Made by a program: the position numbers and the translations under genes. A DNA stretch of 64,000 nt. Origin: Paragordius varius (Eukaryota > Nematomorpha). The DNA is taken from positions 248,001 to 312,000 of the forward strand of contig OZ176059.1 in the NCBI GenBank assembly GCA_964247055.1, written 5' to 3'. This document shows positions 25,845 through 39,862 of this stretch, in pieces (position 1 is the stretch's first letter; each line of letters begins with the position of its first letter). The notes beneath the pieces were generated by a model that was given only the letters and a program-made list of their open reading frames with translations, was not told the origin of the DNA and made no database searches.

Positions 25845-26281
25845 TTTACAATTTATATTAATATAGGTTTTCTTCACATACAAAGTAAGCTAACATAGAA
25901 TATCAGCAAAGCAAATGAGTCATTGCTGTAAAAAGTGACATTTGTGTCGAACGCATAAAGTTGGTATATATAAAAATTAAAAATATATTAGTTACTAGGC
26001 TTAAAATGGCATAGTTTATATTAATAATTTCCAATTTTTTTCATCTTTTTCAAAATATACTAGTAATTTTGCCATATTTAAAAAATTTACAAACATTTTT
26101 TTATCGTTATGATGTCTTATTAGTAGATATTATTATTTTTATAAAAATATGTAAAATCAATAACTAAGGTAGAAACCAAATGTTCAATTAATTAATTGAT
26201 TAATTTAGTCCTAAAACGTATAATTAATATAAACTTTGATATGCTATGTTGGTTTAAAGTCAATTTCAAAATATTTAAAAT

Positions 26282-26438
26282 TTCAGTCAAAAGCAATACT
26301 ATTTCAATCAAATGAATAATTTTTTCAAGCAAACGCAATTTTTTTCAACCAAACGCCACATTCAAGCAGGCATTTAATCTAGCAAAAAAACTGAAAAATG
26401 TCGCGTTTGCCTGAAAAAAAGGTTTCTTTTGACTGAAG
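26282..26438. mobile_element. Palindromic MITE family D
   Basis: A 157-base element that starts TTCAGTCAAAAGCAATAC and ends TTTCTTTTGACTGAA, with nested inverted pairs (CAAACGCAATTTTTTTC against TGTCGCGTTTGCCTG). Non-coding. A partial relative sits at 17717-17795. Confidence 0.55.
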
Positions 26439-27212
26439 GTATACAGGTAAAAAGCTTAATCTATACTTTGCGCATTCGTTGAATACTCGAGCAGGGTGTT
26501 AATTTACTTAAAGAACATTCCATAATATTTAATTAGCATTCAACATACAGCCAAATATTTTAACCGTACGTAATTCAAAGGCCTAACTAATTAAAAAATA
26601 AACCAAATTTTAAAATTTAAAAATAATATTTGTATAATGTAAAGGTTGAATGCATTATACATACAATATTTGTCCCTCCAACAATAATTACCATATGTTT
26701 ATTAAATTCATTCATTCGCATATATTTTATAACATAATTTATGATCAGAAAAAAATTATTAGTCTAATAGATAAAAATTTAGAATCGGTGCCAATACTAG
26801 ACCAGAATGAATCATTTTCAATCTATATTAAAACTTGGATTATAAAAACCAACTTAACCCAACCCAAACAAGAAAATTAAAAAGGTTTGTTAGCTGTTAC
26901 CTAATATAAAACCAATCAATTTTGTCCAAATATAAGTAGACTTCATTTATACCAAAACATATAGATAAAATGTACAAATTAATTATTTTAACTACAATAA
27001 ACCATGTCATAAGGATGTGCCTTGTGATATGCGCGCCTCAAAAAAAAAACCAGCAAAAAATTAAAAATTTTATTTTATTTTGTTGTACAATAAATGATTA
27101 AGGGTAATAATTACTTGCATGATAAAATGGATTAATTTTATTTAAGCGAATATTTTTCGTTAAAATACACAATTTTGTTCCAAACATATCAATCCTCATA
27201 TGTCAAAATAAG

Positions 27213-27488
27213 TAGAAAAAATTGTAATAATACGGACAAAACGTAAAAATATAAAAATATTTTTTAATAAAAAACACCCCATACTTTTTAAAATATTAAT
27301 TTTCTTACAAATATATTACCACTGTAAAATTGTTACCAATATATATCTCTAGTTCCTTTGCATTCTAAATAGCGAGTTATCGGGTAAAAAATTACGATTC
27401 AAAAAGTATGGATGTCTTTTTGAAAAAAAAATCATATTTGTCTTTATATTATTATGTTTTGTCCGTATAATTCCAATTTATACTGTAA
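27213..27488. mobile_element. Tc1/mariner-type MITE family A
   Basis: Left end AATTGTAATAATACGGACAA then AACGTAAAAATATAAA. Right end TATGTTTTGTCCGTATAATT then CCAATTTATACTGTA. Inner blocks CCCCATACTTTTTAAAATA and AAAAAGTATGGATGTCTTTT form the second inverted pair. Non-coding. Confidence 0.65.
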
Positions 27489-28007
27489 TTTTAGTGTATG
27501 TTTGCTGCAAAATGCTTGAATCCATACTTATATGTTTTCTCTGTATTGCTAAAACTGGAGAAAAAACCGCACAAAATGTGGTCGCATACTAAATTTATAT
27601 ACGTTAACGCGAAATTATTAAAGTTAATATACCCATGTATGTATACCGTGTTCCAAGAAAATGCATATGAATAAATTTAATTTACTGTAAATTTAATCAT
27701 ATTGTCTGAGATTAAAAAACAACATGATTGTAATTTTAAATTTTTTAAATTAAATCAATCAAAAAAAGCATAGAAAAAAAATTTGAAATATAATATCATC
27801 AACAATTAGCAGATAGGTGATTGGATGGAATATACTAATATATGTGTATGCCATATGATCAAGTAAAAATCGCATTATAAATTTTACAATAATTTTTTTT
27901 ACAAAAAAAACATGATATTAAACCAAAATTAAAATGTATTACAATTGGTTGGTATTAATCTTATTATTTTATAATTACTAAATTATTGGTTTTATTTGAT
28001 CTAACAA

Positions 28008-28077
28008 ACAAGGGGTGTCGTCGAACACAAATGGCTTCACGGGCCGCATTTTTAATTCAAAAAAACTTGGCGGGCAT

Positions 28078-28080
<3 letters not shown>
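28008..28080. mobile_element. hAT-type MITE fragment cut by an AT microsatellite
   Basis: Contains AGGGGTGTCGTCGAACACA, ATGGCTTCACGGGCCGC and CTTGGCGGGCATTCG, matching one end of the hAT-type family, then breaks off directly into an (AT)n run of about 48 bases. Confidence 0.5.
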
Positions 28081-28131
<51 letters not shown>

Positions 28132-28157
28132 GCATTGTTATATAATATATTACCATT

Positions 28158-28375
28158 ATTTCAAATTCACCCTTAAACAATTCATATTTACCCTAAAAAT
28201 AAATTATGGAAATAAATCTTTATGGCTAAGTTTATTATTTTTTCAGTATTATTTTAATGAAAAACAAAATATTAATTTTTAAAAATATTAAAAATATAAG
28301 TATTATATAATCTTAAAAAACCGATAATTTATTTTAGGGTGATTTTGAATTGTTTGAGGGTGAATTTGTGTTCAA
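28158..28375. mobile_element. MITE family E
   Basis: Left arm CAAATTCACCCTTAAACAAT then TCATATTTACCCTAAAAA. Right arm TTTTAGGGTGATTTTGAATT then GTTTGAGGGTGAATTTG. The arms are inverted complements around an AT-rich centre. No open frame. Confidence 0.6.
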
Positions 28376-29579
28376 GGAATTTAAAGAGTAACCTATATAT
28401 TATATACTGTAAAATGCAAAATAATTTTTCTGGTTCATGCAAATTGAAAAGACTACTCATTTAAGAAAATTGTGTCAAGAAATATATATGTATTTTACGA
28501 TTTTTTCTAAGCATTTAATCCATATTTTTATTCAATCAGATAATTATAAATAAAAAAATATTTAGTTGATGAAAATGTTAGCATTATTATCAAAGGTAGA
28601 ATATTATATAAAGACAACTGTAGTATTTTTTGGAACTAACTCACGTGTGTGTTATAATATGTTATTTCTGCCAAAACTCATTTTTTTAAAACTTTCAAAT
28701 ATTAAAATTAAATTAAACAAAATAGTTTTTAAACTAAGGAAACAAAATACCTATGACAATTATTTTATACATATATTATTTGTTATAATAAACAACACAA
28801 TGAGTTCATTAAATATTTTAATTGATATCCATTTTCTTTTGATTTTCCAAGTGTCAGAATGTGTTATAAACGACCTATATATATATATATATATATATTA
28901 TTATTATTATCTAAGAAAACTAATTTTAAATATCAAAATTAAACAAAAATATTGATTTTAATTAAATACATCAGAGCACAATTGTAAATACTTGGATAAC
29001 AGGTAAAAATGTACATGAAAACAATAAAATTTTGTGACCATTAACTCAAACTTTTTGGCCGTGCCATGCCACAAAAGTCAATATAATATTTGTATTACTT
29101 ATCTATATATAATGGATTGACTTATATTTTTGGGTAATGAAAAAATTTATTAAGCGTATATATATTAAATAGTGTTAAAAAAAGCATGTAATGACAATAT
29201 GTAACTTTAAAAAGCCCTAAAGGTTTCATATATAATATACTTGTATAATTTAAACGATGAAAAATTATTCGTTTTAGAAAAATGATCTTTTAAACGGACT
29301 GCTTGACTGACAACAAAATTAAATTATTGTTCTAAATGTTTGAAATTAAAACTAATATAAATCATTGCAAATCATATAAATTTATAGGGAGAAATAAGAG
29401 AATGGGTTGTAAAATTAAACAAATATTTTTAAAATACCTACACAATAAAAGTTATTTATGATTATAAAAGTGAATTTTTTAGAAAGTAATTTCTGGAAAA
29501 ATCTTATAAGCGCTTAGATATTAATAAATATTTTCAGCCAAACGATATTAAACTACGAATAAAAAAAACCAAAAAATAT

Positions 29580-32100
29580 ACCTTTGACCACATATGAATT
29601 CCAGGTGTGTAATAGTGTACCACTAAAATAAAATAAAAAATAGTTAATAATTATAGTAATAAAATCGGTTATATAAATTTTTTTATAAAATATTTTTGAT
29701 GATAGATGAATATATCAGGGGGTGGTTTTGTTTGTAAGGCTAAGAAATTTTACTTTTGTCGCAAATGCGCCATATAAAAAATTGCGAAATTTGCGGTAAT
29801 CAACATATTTTTTAAAGAGACGATTCTTATTATAAGGTCGAAAAATCGTAGATTTTGCGAAAAGAATTTTTAATATTTGTCCACATATTTTTGAATGCAT
29901 TTAAATTTTATTAAATTTTTTATGGATCATGTTTTGTATTTTTGGAGCATTGTTAAAAGGTAAAAACACACTTTAAGATACTTTAAAATTGGATGCCAAG
30001 CTTTCCTGTCTACTAAGATATTGATCGGCTGCTCGTCTTATAATTTCAATGTTGTTGCTGTCACAAAAAATTAACATAAATAGGGAAACGATCTCATCAA
30101 AATTATGTAAAAATATTTTCATAATGTCTTTAAGGATTTTTAACAGTTTCCGCTATATTTTCAAATACTATAAAATACGCTTAAAATTTTGAAAAAAAAA
30201 TAAATTTTTAACGCATATTTTATAAAATATTATGATGTCATAGTATTAAGTTATTAGCGCGTATTCGTCTTGTTAGTTTTGCGTTATTTTTAGCAAAACA
30301 GCCTATTTTAGATAGGTTCAAAAGAGTCTTTCAGAGCCCACATATAATTAATGCTATGTTTTCTAGATATTGAAATTTTAATGATACAGCTAGCTTTCAG
30401 ATAAATTTATAATCAATCATTTGCGTTGTGATATCAACAGTGGACGAAACCGATAGATAAATTAGATAGAATTTGTTGCTTTTAGTTTTGAGCCTAACAA
30501 AGAAATTATAACAATTTTGTTTTATTGCTTCATATCAAAAATCGCAAAACTTACACAATCTATGTATGCTAAATAATTTTTGCTGAAATCTTAACGCTTT
30601 CCAAAACAATCCATGCAAGTATTAATAAATAATGATTATAAAAAATTTCTATTATTTGTTGTAGTTTTAAAACATCAAAATGGTTAGGTAAAATAATTTC
30701 AAAAAGCTCAGATTTCTTGCAAGCATTGTTAACACTCCATTACTATCGCGATAGTTTTATATCCCAAAGCTTTTGAATTTTGAATATCTCTTTAAATATA
30801 TTCTTTAGCCATTTAGACGCATTATACAATTTTTTTAAAAAATCTTAAATTGTAAAAAAACGTAGCAAACTTCTGCCGCTATTTTTTTTCTTTAATTTTT
30901 TTTATACCGCTAATGCCTGATAAATAAATGGTTTTGCCCTGAATAAATGTAATAAAACCTTAAAAAGACTTCAGGCTGCATTTTACCGGCAAAAACTTGA
31001 TATATTTTCATTTATATAAGCTGTTCGTCCAGTGTTAGGAAGTTTCTAAATTTTATACTCTAAAAGTCACCAAACTGTAATAGATATAAGTTTTTATGTA
31101 AAACATGTGAAAAATGTTTGAATATGGACTGGAATTCGGAATGAAAAAGGCCGAAAAGCACTTTAAGGCCTTAAAAATACCCTTAATATTTTTAATTTAA
31201 TGAGACAGAACATTTCTCTCTCAAAAATTTGATTAAAATATATCAGATTTAAGTTTAAATTGTGTTAAAAATTTATTGAAATTTAAGTTATAACAATTAT
31301 TTAAATTAAAATTTGTGAGTGGAAATGTTAGCATCATGGAATAATAAGATATAACATCTTAAATTGGATACAATACATTCATATTAGTCCTTCGATTCTA
31401 ATTGGGATCGTTGGATGCCCCAGGCTTAGTTGAAAATAAGGTGAATAAATTAAAACCATTGCAAAAGTTTGCAATTATAAAACATTAATGAACAAAAAAT
31501 AAAAAAATCATTCATACTGGATATTACTTATTCAGAGGTAAAACCCAAAGGTTAAAATTTAGTCAACATGACATTGCATAGCTAAATATATAATGCAAAT
31601 GTACCACTTTTTCTGTTTATATAAATGTTAAATGTGATTTTTAAAATAGCAAACTTAATTTTAGCATTAGAATCAAATAAACACGATATTTTGCAAAAAT
31701 GTAAAACAAAAATGGCGCTGAAGTAGTTTGATACAGAATATTTTTTCAAAACTATTTTTTAGATATTTTGGCTTGTTAATACAATTATAACCACTTTCTG
31801 TTATGCAGCAGTTACCACAAAATCAGTAATAACATTCTTATATCACTCGTAAGGCATATAAAAGCATCATGGCAATCTTGATCCATTTCATCAGGATATT
31901 TTAAGTTTAAAATTATGTATATAACTTGGTAAAAGCTAGATGTTTATTCTGATATTTTTAAATATATCCTACGCTAATTTTAAAAAAAACCTCCGAAAAG
32001 CTCAAATTTTTGGATCCCACATAGACTAATTTCCTATAATAAACGCAAAATGCCATGCGCGAATAAATGTATCAATACCAGCTAGATTATGATATCATAA
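29580..32100 (-). pseudogene. Old coding relic of unrecognised family
   Basis: Several stretches on the minus strand have protein-like composition and are separated by non-coding sequence: near 32.07 kb (DTFIRAWHFAF), 31.85 kb (YPDEMDQDCHDAF), 31.1 kb (HSEFQSIFKHFSHV), 30.97 kb (YQVFAGKMQPEVF) and 29.98-30.15 kb (57 open codons bounded by plausible splice sites, with RRAADQYLSRQESLASNFK). Part of it (VFAG, QPE, NH motif) recurs at about 48.6 kb on the same strand, which points to a repeated element rather than a single host gene. It is broken. I cannot name the family, and a decayed host gene remains possible. Confidence 0.35.
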
Positions 32101-32464
32101 TCAAATACACTTCAATAAAACTTTAATATATATTTTAAGTACGCATTAATTTAAGAGTGACTTTTCAATGTTTAAACTATTATATTTTAAATGGCGGAAT
32201 CTCAGTATGGGTTTGTTTTTTAAAAAACTAGTTTATTTTAGAGAAGTCCAGAAAAACGAGAGTTTCGACCTAAGGTCTAAAAATTTTTTTATATAAATAT
32301 ATATGCTTTAAAGATATTTTTAAAAAATACATTCAAGAGCTAACTTTTGCCAATTTATTTAGAAGGTGCGCTAGTTTTTTGATTTCTGAAATGAAACAAT
32401 TAGACAAGTTTAAATATATAATTACCCGTCAAAAATAAAACACCATTAGTATCCTCATAACCAA

Positions 32465-33105
32465 TTGTACAATAGAGTGTCCTTAAACACTTCAAGTTGG
32501 TCCTTGAACAGTTCAAGTTGGTCATTGAACACTTCAATTTGGTCCTTTGACTTTTTTGTTTTGTTTATAACTTTTATCAATCAAATCGTAAATTCATCTA
32601 TTTTATTGTTTTTAACCTATTTTCTATTATTTAACATAAATTTTAAATCGATATCAACTTTTAATCTTTGAGAAACCGTATATCTTTATCAATTTCTCAA
32701 AATAAATTTGAATTTATAAGATTTTAACACGAAATGAAAAAAGATACAAGTTTTCTGGGTTATTAATTACATTTCACTTAAAACATTAAAAAGTTAATCA
32801 TTTTGTTCAATTGAAAAAAAATAAGTTTGAAACAAAAAAGTGGTTTTTCAATAAAAAATTGTATTTTTAAATAAATAAATATATAATAAATAAAGAAAAA
32901 TAGGTTAATAAATAAAATAAAAAAATAAATGCAAAAATTATGGTAAATGTACAAATTTTAGGGACCAACTTGAAGTGTTAAAGGACTAACTTGAACTGTT
33001 CTAGGACCAACTTGAATTGTTCAAGGACCAACTTGAAGTGTTCAAGGACCAACTGTTCAAGGACCAACTTGAGGTGGTTAAGGACACTCTTGAAGTGCAA
33101 ATAAT
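32465..33105. mobile_element. Foldback-type MITE family B
   Basis: The left arm has AGAGTGTCCTTAAACACTTC followed by units of the form AAGTTGGTCCTTGAACAGTT. The right arm has the reverse units (GACCAACTTGAAGTGTTCAA), repeated about five times, and ends GGACACTCTTGAAGTGCAAAT. The AT-rich centre (about 350 bases) resembles the 49.4 kb copy and is non-coding. The outermost left end has degenerated. Confidence 0.75.
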
Positions 33106-35097
33106 ATATATTATGCATCATTTTTACTGTATAATCCATTAAATATTAGTTTGAACGTAGGAAACTACATAGCCCTGTCACACCTCATTATGACTTAGTA
33201 TAATTATTAATTAAAAAATTGGTGTGATATTTAATTCACTAAGGACATGGAGATAAAAAGATCAATAAAATACATTAAATTGGTCTCTTATTCAAGGTAC
33301 TTCTTCACCTATTATTCAACAAATTAAATTTTTATTTACAAAAAAATTCGATAAAACTGTTGACTGATGATATTGTACCTCGAAATAATCCAGTTGATTT
33401 ATCCAGATATAAAGGGAATGTCCAATGCTTAAAAACCAACCCCATTTTTTAGGTCGGGGGAGGGAGGCAATTAAAATATTAAGTCATCCTAGGCGTTTAA
33501 TTCAAGTAGGCTTACATGTAATCTTTAAAATTGAGTTAATTATAAAGAAAAACCCCATTTTCAGTAGGATGGAGATGAACTAAGATGTTTTTTACGGTTA
33601 AAAATAGCTCTGACACTAACCTAATTTTAGAGTAAAAAATTCCACTTCCGAACGTGAATGGGCCTACATGCTCCTGGCTCGATACCAATCTTTGTGCAAA
33701 AACATGTGTCACACGAGTGGGACAAAACTGAGAGCAAATATATCAAAATGTTTTAAACACTCTCATGGAACATTTGTTTTATATAAAATTAATTTTTGAA
33801 CATTTCCCGAAAAACTGCTTTAAAGCCAAAATACTTAAGTATTTATTTTTTTATCCAAAATATAAATTAAAACTCCCAATTATGCTCCAAAAATTCAAAA
33901 TTTATCAAAAAGTGTCAATAGGGTTCTGTTAAATTTTAATATGTAGAAATTATCGCAAGTAAAAATATAAAGCCAAATATTTATAGATGTCCAAATCCCT
34001 TTATTTAGAATACGTCCTATATTAAAAAGCGGATTTGAATATGAAAACTACCTCAAAATTGACCTTATTTTAAAATAATCAATTTTAAAGCTTGCAATGT
34101 TTTCTTAATGCATATTGTAATTAAAAAACTTAAATTACAAGGTCCAAATAAATATTTTACTATGTAATATTAGAGAATTATATGGAAAAAAGTGTTTTTA
34201 TAATATCTTAAATTTTCTTATATCGTTTTCTTGGCTGCCAAACGCAAAAAAGACACTTTATCAAAATATTTCTATAAGCTAACATATATATAAAAATTCT
34301 TATCGACAGGTTCGGTCTGCGTTTACTTTTTAATATAGCTAATTTAATTTTTTTTAAAAAATTATTAAAAATTTTGTGATTATGTTAAATGGCTGCCAAA
34401 AAATAACACAAATTCGATTTTAAGAATTATTGACTGAGAAAAAGCTGATTTAACTATTTTGAAAAACTGTAAACCACCCAAAAAATTCTGTTTATTTTCC
34501 TTATTTATTAATAAAAACTTTTTAAAAATAATTATTGAAGTTGGTGATTTGGACATTCATCAAATCATCCACTAGAGACAAATCACCAAAATATATTATA
34601 ATTATATATGTAGAATAATAACATTTATTTTTACGCTATTAGTTAAGTTATATTAAAAATTATCTTTAAGATAAAAATGATAAAATAAATTGGCAAAGCA
34701 TTTATGTAATACATTATATGCGCAATTATCATAGTTGGTAAAATAAAGGTATCCAAAAATTAATTAAAAAAATTGTTTAGTACCAGCGTTTATTATTATT
34801 ATTGATATATTTAATTTAAAATTGGTAATATAAATCTAAACTAATATGAACAACAATTATTTTGGTGACATTTTAGGTGTGATACGTTATTGATAAAATA
34901 TCTTTAACAAGGTAAATTAATATTTACATGAAGGCATAAATAAAGGATAACAAATAACTGTAACATCAAAAATTACATTGCTAATCGTTTAAAACCATAC
35001 ATTTTTGCCCTGGAATGATGTTAAAATTCGAGTAAATTAAATAAAAACACTACGTGTTTGATTTTATAGCGCTTTTCATTTTGAGCGGTATGTGTAT

Positions 35098-38000
35098 TTA
35101 TGCCATAATTTGATTTTCTTGTGGCATACTTTCAGACTCTAAGACAATTATATTAGACGTTTCTTTCTTCTTTTTAGTGATGAGTGTAGTGTTAAAGGTA
35201 CAACATCTTTCATGATTATAATGAATAAATGATATTTGGCTATTTTCATCATCCATGAAACTTTCTTCGTTAAAATTGGTAACAAATTTATCGTTTAGAT
35301 ATTTATTAGGTAAAATTGTGTCCGAATTGGAAGTGATTGTTGGATTATTTGATGTTTCGTTATAACACATCACGGGCAACGTTTTTTCGTTTAGCTTTAT
35401 ATTCTGAATAGTATTGTCCTCATGAGTGATATTAGGCGTTAAAATATTTGGTTTAAGCTGTTCTAACCCTTTGTCCGTAATACAATTATTGACGGGGTCT
35501 AAATTTTGGGTATCATTAAAGTTTTTAGTGTTGTTATCACGAAAATTTTCGTATGCATATAACTTTTTAACATTTTTTTTCCATTTTTTCCGCAAACGTT
35601 TTACACGTCGATTGGTGGAAGGAGGTTTATGTTTAGTAGCAATAACGCAATTATTATGGTTAAAAAAATTAACATTACGATGATTAGGTTGATTTTTATT
35701 ATTATTAGCATGACCAGTTTCGGATATAGCATATTGGTGGTAACGATAATATCGTGGTATATAATATTTGCAAATGAAATAACTTATGACACAAGATTGG
35801 ACAAAAGTGAAAATATAAAATAGGAATAAAAATATCCCAACTCCTGCTAAAACCACCAATATTAAAATGATGATTGGAAATGTATCATTATCATAATCAT
35901 CATTTTTAAAATTATGAAATAAAGGGCTTAAATCTCTTTTTTCCATACTGCGCATAAAATTATTATGTAGAAATAGTAAGGCACGTTGTAATATATTGGG
36001 AACGATATCATCAGGTTTGAATGAAATAGAGGTATCATCAATATGTTGTGAGGAATACTTTTCATTGTCATAACCATTTTGTTTAATGTTAACCAAAAAA
36101 TAATTGTATATATAAACAGCTAGACGTTGTACCATGTTAATTAAAATGGTTATGAAATGATTTAACAGACATTTTAAACTATTCTTCTCCTTATTATATT
36201 GCGGCGTATTATTGTAATATAAAAAAGTAGTATTTTTATTGCTTGTTGACCTATGGATTACATGATGATGTGCGTTTGGAAATGGAATGTTAGATGACAT
36301 GAATGGAAAATTAAAAGACGACTTATTTTTGGTGAGTTGAGTGAAATATTGCAAGATATTAGTTGATGGGATGGGTCGTGATGCGCCACTAATCTATAAA
36401 AGGATATTATTGTAAAATATATACTAATCCAATTTACAAATCGAAAATTCCACTGTGTTAAAACATTTGAAATTGGTTTCAATTTGAATACAATAAGTCC
36501 CCATAAAGTACACAATTGTATAAAAAATACATGGCTTATAATCCGGATCATGACACACTGTATCACTACAAAAAGATGATTAATTAACTTGAATATTATC
36601 AGTTTTTTTCCCTTATTAATATATTATTTAATATTATTCAAAAAAAATATTTAAACAAATGATTCAATTTACATAAAGGATTCTGGATTATTTGAGGTAA
36701 ATTACAAATACAAACTTATAAGCATGGGAGAAGCTAAACTGAGTTTTAATCGATAATAACTTAATACAACTCATTTTAAATAACATAGGGGTGATTATTA
36801 TAAGAAGACAATATATATCTTACTTTAATTGCTTTTTTAAATCTAGTATATGTGCCAATTATTTCCCTTGTTGACAAAGTCATATAAACGGATACAAAGA
36901 CAAAGGTTATTTTAAAATATTATAGAAATCGCAAGTTGTTTATATAGTTAGCAGACGTAATAATAATTTTATGCCAATATAACCAACATATTATACCTCT
37001 AAAATTACAGAAATCGAATACAGACAAAACATAAAACTATAAAGACAAAATTTTTTCAAAAGACACCATACTTTTTCAAACATTAATTTTATATAAAATA
37101 TTACCACTGTAAAATATTTAATTTTTGTGTTGCCAATATACATCTCTATTTCATCCACTAAACAGTGACTTATTGGGGATATAAATCAAGATTTAAAAAA
37201 AGTATGGATATCTTTATATTTTTACGTTTTGTTCGTATAATTCCATTTTTTACTGTACTTAACTAATTTTATGTTTTAAGCATTTACAAGACAAGAACAG
37301 AAATAACGCAAAATCAAACATGATCCCATTTAACTGAAAAAAAGATATATAAACCTTATCCCATAACAATCGATGCTTATTATTGGTGGCTAGACGGGCA
37401 TCAATTTTTCCAACATGTTGGCTAAGCTTATGTTGCGTGCCTTTGAGTTGGTGAAACAAGTCAGTAAGTTGCGTTATATTGGTTGTAATTTGCCCTTTGT
37501 GTTGAACCAAGTGTTGTGATAACGTTTCAAGGGCTTGTGACATAGATTGCACATGTTGCAAATAACTCCGGGATAATTCATCCAAATAACGTACCGTAAG
37601 GGATAAATTGGCTTCCAACGTTTTTATACGGTTATTCAGACGCATAAAAATGGATTCCTTTTATCAAATACAAACGAATAAATTATTTTAGTGTGTTAAT
37701 TGAGGAATATGGATGTAAATTACTCGCGTATATATATATATATATATATAAGCAACGTTAGGTATATTATAAACTCATTATCACCTCCAACACTTAAAAT
37801 TCACCCAAAATGTAAATTCTGTAGGCTAATTTTACTCATTGATATGCTATTTGATTTTTTTGTATTAGGTTATTTTTAAACGAAATTTTATTTTTGAATA
37901 TCCAAATATATAGTTAATTTTTGTTAAACACACATATTTTATTTTTAGGGTAAATGTTCAAAAGAGAATGTTTTTGAGGAGGACATGGAAATGTCAAGGG

Positions 38001-39826
38001 TGAATTGGAGGTGTAAATGGTATAGATATAATATTTCGGATCGAAATAATCCATTATTAATTAAATAATTTATATTTATTAATATATTTTACGTTAAAAT
38101 AATAAATAAATTTTCGTAAGATTTATTAAAATTTTCGATATATGGTTAGCTCAGTAGCCTAAAATCGATCATAAAAACGTAACAAATTATTAGAAGGGAC
38201 AAATACAACTTAACAAACGGTTTTTATATTTAATAATTTAGCATAGACAATAGTTCTATCGGTGCTATTTTTTGAAAATTATGAGAACAAAATTTATATT
38301 GAAGGGCTACTATATTTGTTAATTAAATTACCAGTATTAAAATTTAAATAATTATGGGCCTTAAATAATTGTTTTTCATTGGTATACAATACGTTATATA
38401 ATTTTACTGTAGAATTTAAAGTAAATGCAAAATCAAATAAAAAGGCTGTAAGACTTATATATTTTCATATAAATCCATAAACTAATGTATATTGGGTGGC
38501 ATACTTGGGGAATAGAAGTAAATTGATAATAGTTATACATATTACAATTTTATATTTGTTGATTGTACTAATTCCTAAAAAATAATACCTTACCTTATGA
38601 CTAGCCACTAAACCAAGAGCAGTCGGTTGTTGTTGTGTAAAGGCTTCACTCATGATAATGGGATGGGGAGGAATGTGTTCAGATTTAATTTCATTAAGTA
38701 ATGTGGTATCATTTGTAAAATTGTTGTTTGCTTGTTTAATGTTTGCCGCCATCAATGTTTTCGTCGTTTCGTTTCCATCATGATTAATGATGGGTTTTTG
38801 ATCTATTTCGTGAATACTACCTTTAACATTTGGATTTGTGTTGAAGTCTATAACATATATGTACATGTATGTTAATAAATTTTTTATATATGCATAAATA
38901 TATAATGTTATCTGTATGGTGCGACTTATATATATATATATTACAGAAGCGTATGGCGCAAAACAATGTTAGTCCATAAAGGAATAATAAAAGTTTTTTT
39001 CAAAAAAACAAAGGGATATTGATATGTGTGCACATAAATTTTCATTCTTTTTGGACTAACATCGTATGCCATACGCAACTGTCACCACTATAACCGATTA
39101 TATTTAACAAAAAATTCATTCGAGGAAAATTTAAATTTTTTTTTAATGTCTATATATATAAAATATATATGATCGTTTTTTAAAATATAATAAATGGTTT
39201 TAATAAGTTGATAATAATACATAAATAAATTATAATGTAGAGAGCTCTAAAATATCCATTTATAGATAGATTTAGCGGGACGCTTGGTTGTTAAAAACAT
39301 AAAGTGATTTAAATACAGATATTAAAATAAATTATATACACCTATAGGATAAATATCGATTAATTTAATTAGTTTATCTATTAAATTTGGAATATTACAA
39401 TATATATTATATCTAACAAGAAAATTGTATTAAATTACCTTTTTGAAGCCATCGCATACATGTAGAAAATAATATTTCGGCATAAAAACAATGAAGACTA
39501 TGCAATGTTTGATAACATTTGGCCATAGTAAAAAATTTGTTTAATTCGATATTTGTTTGATTAATTAGGTTATCATTATTATTATTAGTATTAAAATGTA
39601 AAATTTGTTGAAGTAACCAATATAATTTTTCTTGATTATTACACATGTGTAATTTATGGGAGTCACGATTAAAATTATCAAATATTTCTTTTGGGATGTC
39701 AGATATATTTGGCTTGTGGCGGCCTAGGTTAAAACATTTTTGGAAATGTAGCCTCCAAAACGGTATTATTACATTGGCCATAATGACGTTTGATTGTTGA
39801 TCTAATATTATAAGATAAGTAAATTG

Positions 39827-39862
<36 letters not shown>

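Larger units (their letters stand above)
25197..35097. other. Intergenic region between EVI5 and SUCO
   Basis: About 9.9 kb between the EVI5 start codon and the SUCO stop codon. It contains the EVI5 promoter side, MITEs of families A, B, D, E and the hAT type, several AT microsatellites, and an old coding relic at 29.6-32.1 kb. I found no gene model with matching exon phases here. The region 33.4-33.7 kb has two related blocks around ACCCCATTTT that may be another old repeat. Confidence 0.5.

Noticed and set aside
27986-28282. 98-codon frame with a YIYIYI run
   Set aside because: Reads through a hAT-type MITE fragment and an (AT)n microsatellite.
28566-28955. 129-codon plus-strand frame
   Set aside because: Lys/Asn/Ile/Leu-rich, ends in an AT microsatellite, no domain or promoter signal; chance open frame in AT-rich DNA.
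32465-32671. Small frame with repeated SLNSSSWSLNTS; also at 49416-49604
   Set aside because: Translation of the arrayed arm of the family B MITE, not a gene.
35426-35823. Two overlapping plus-strand frames
   Set aside because: Antisense to the last SUCO exon, which is supported by phase, length and its membrane segment.
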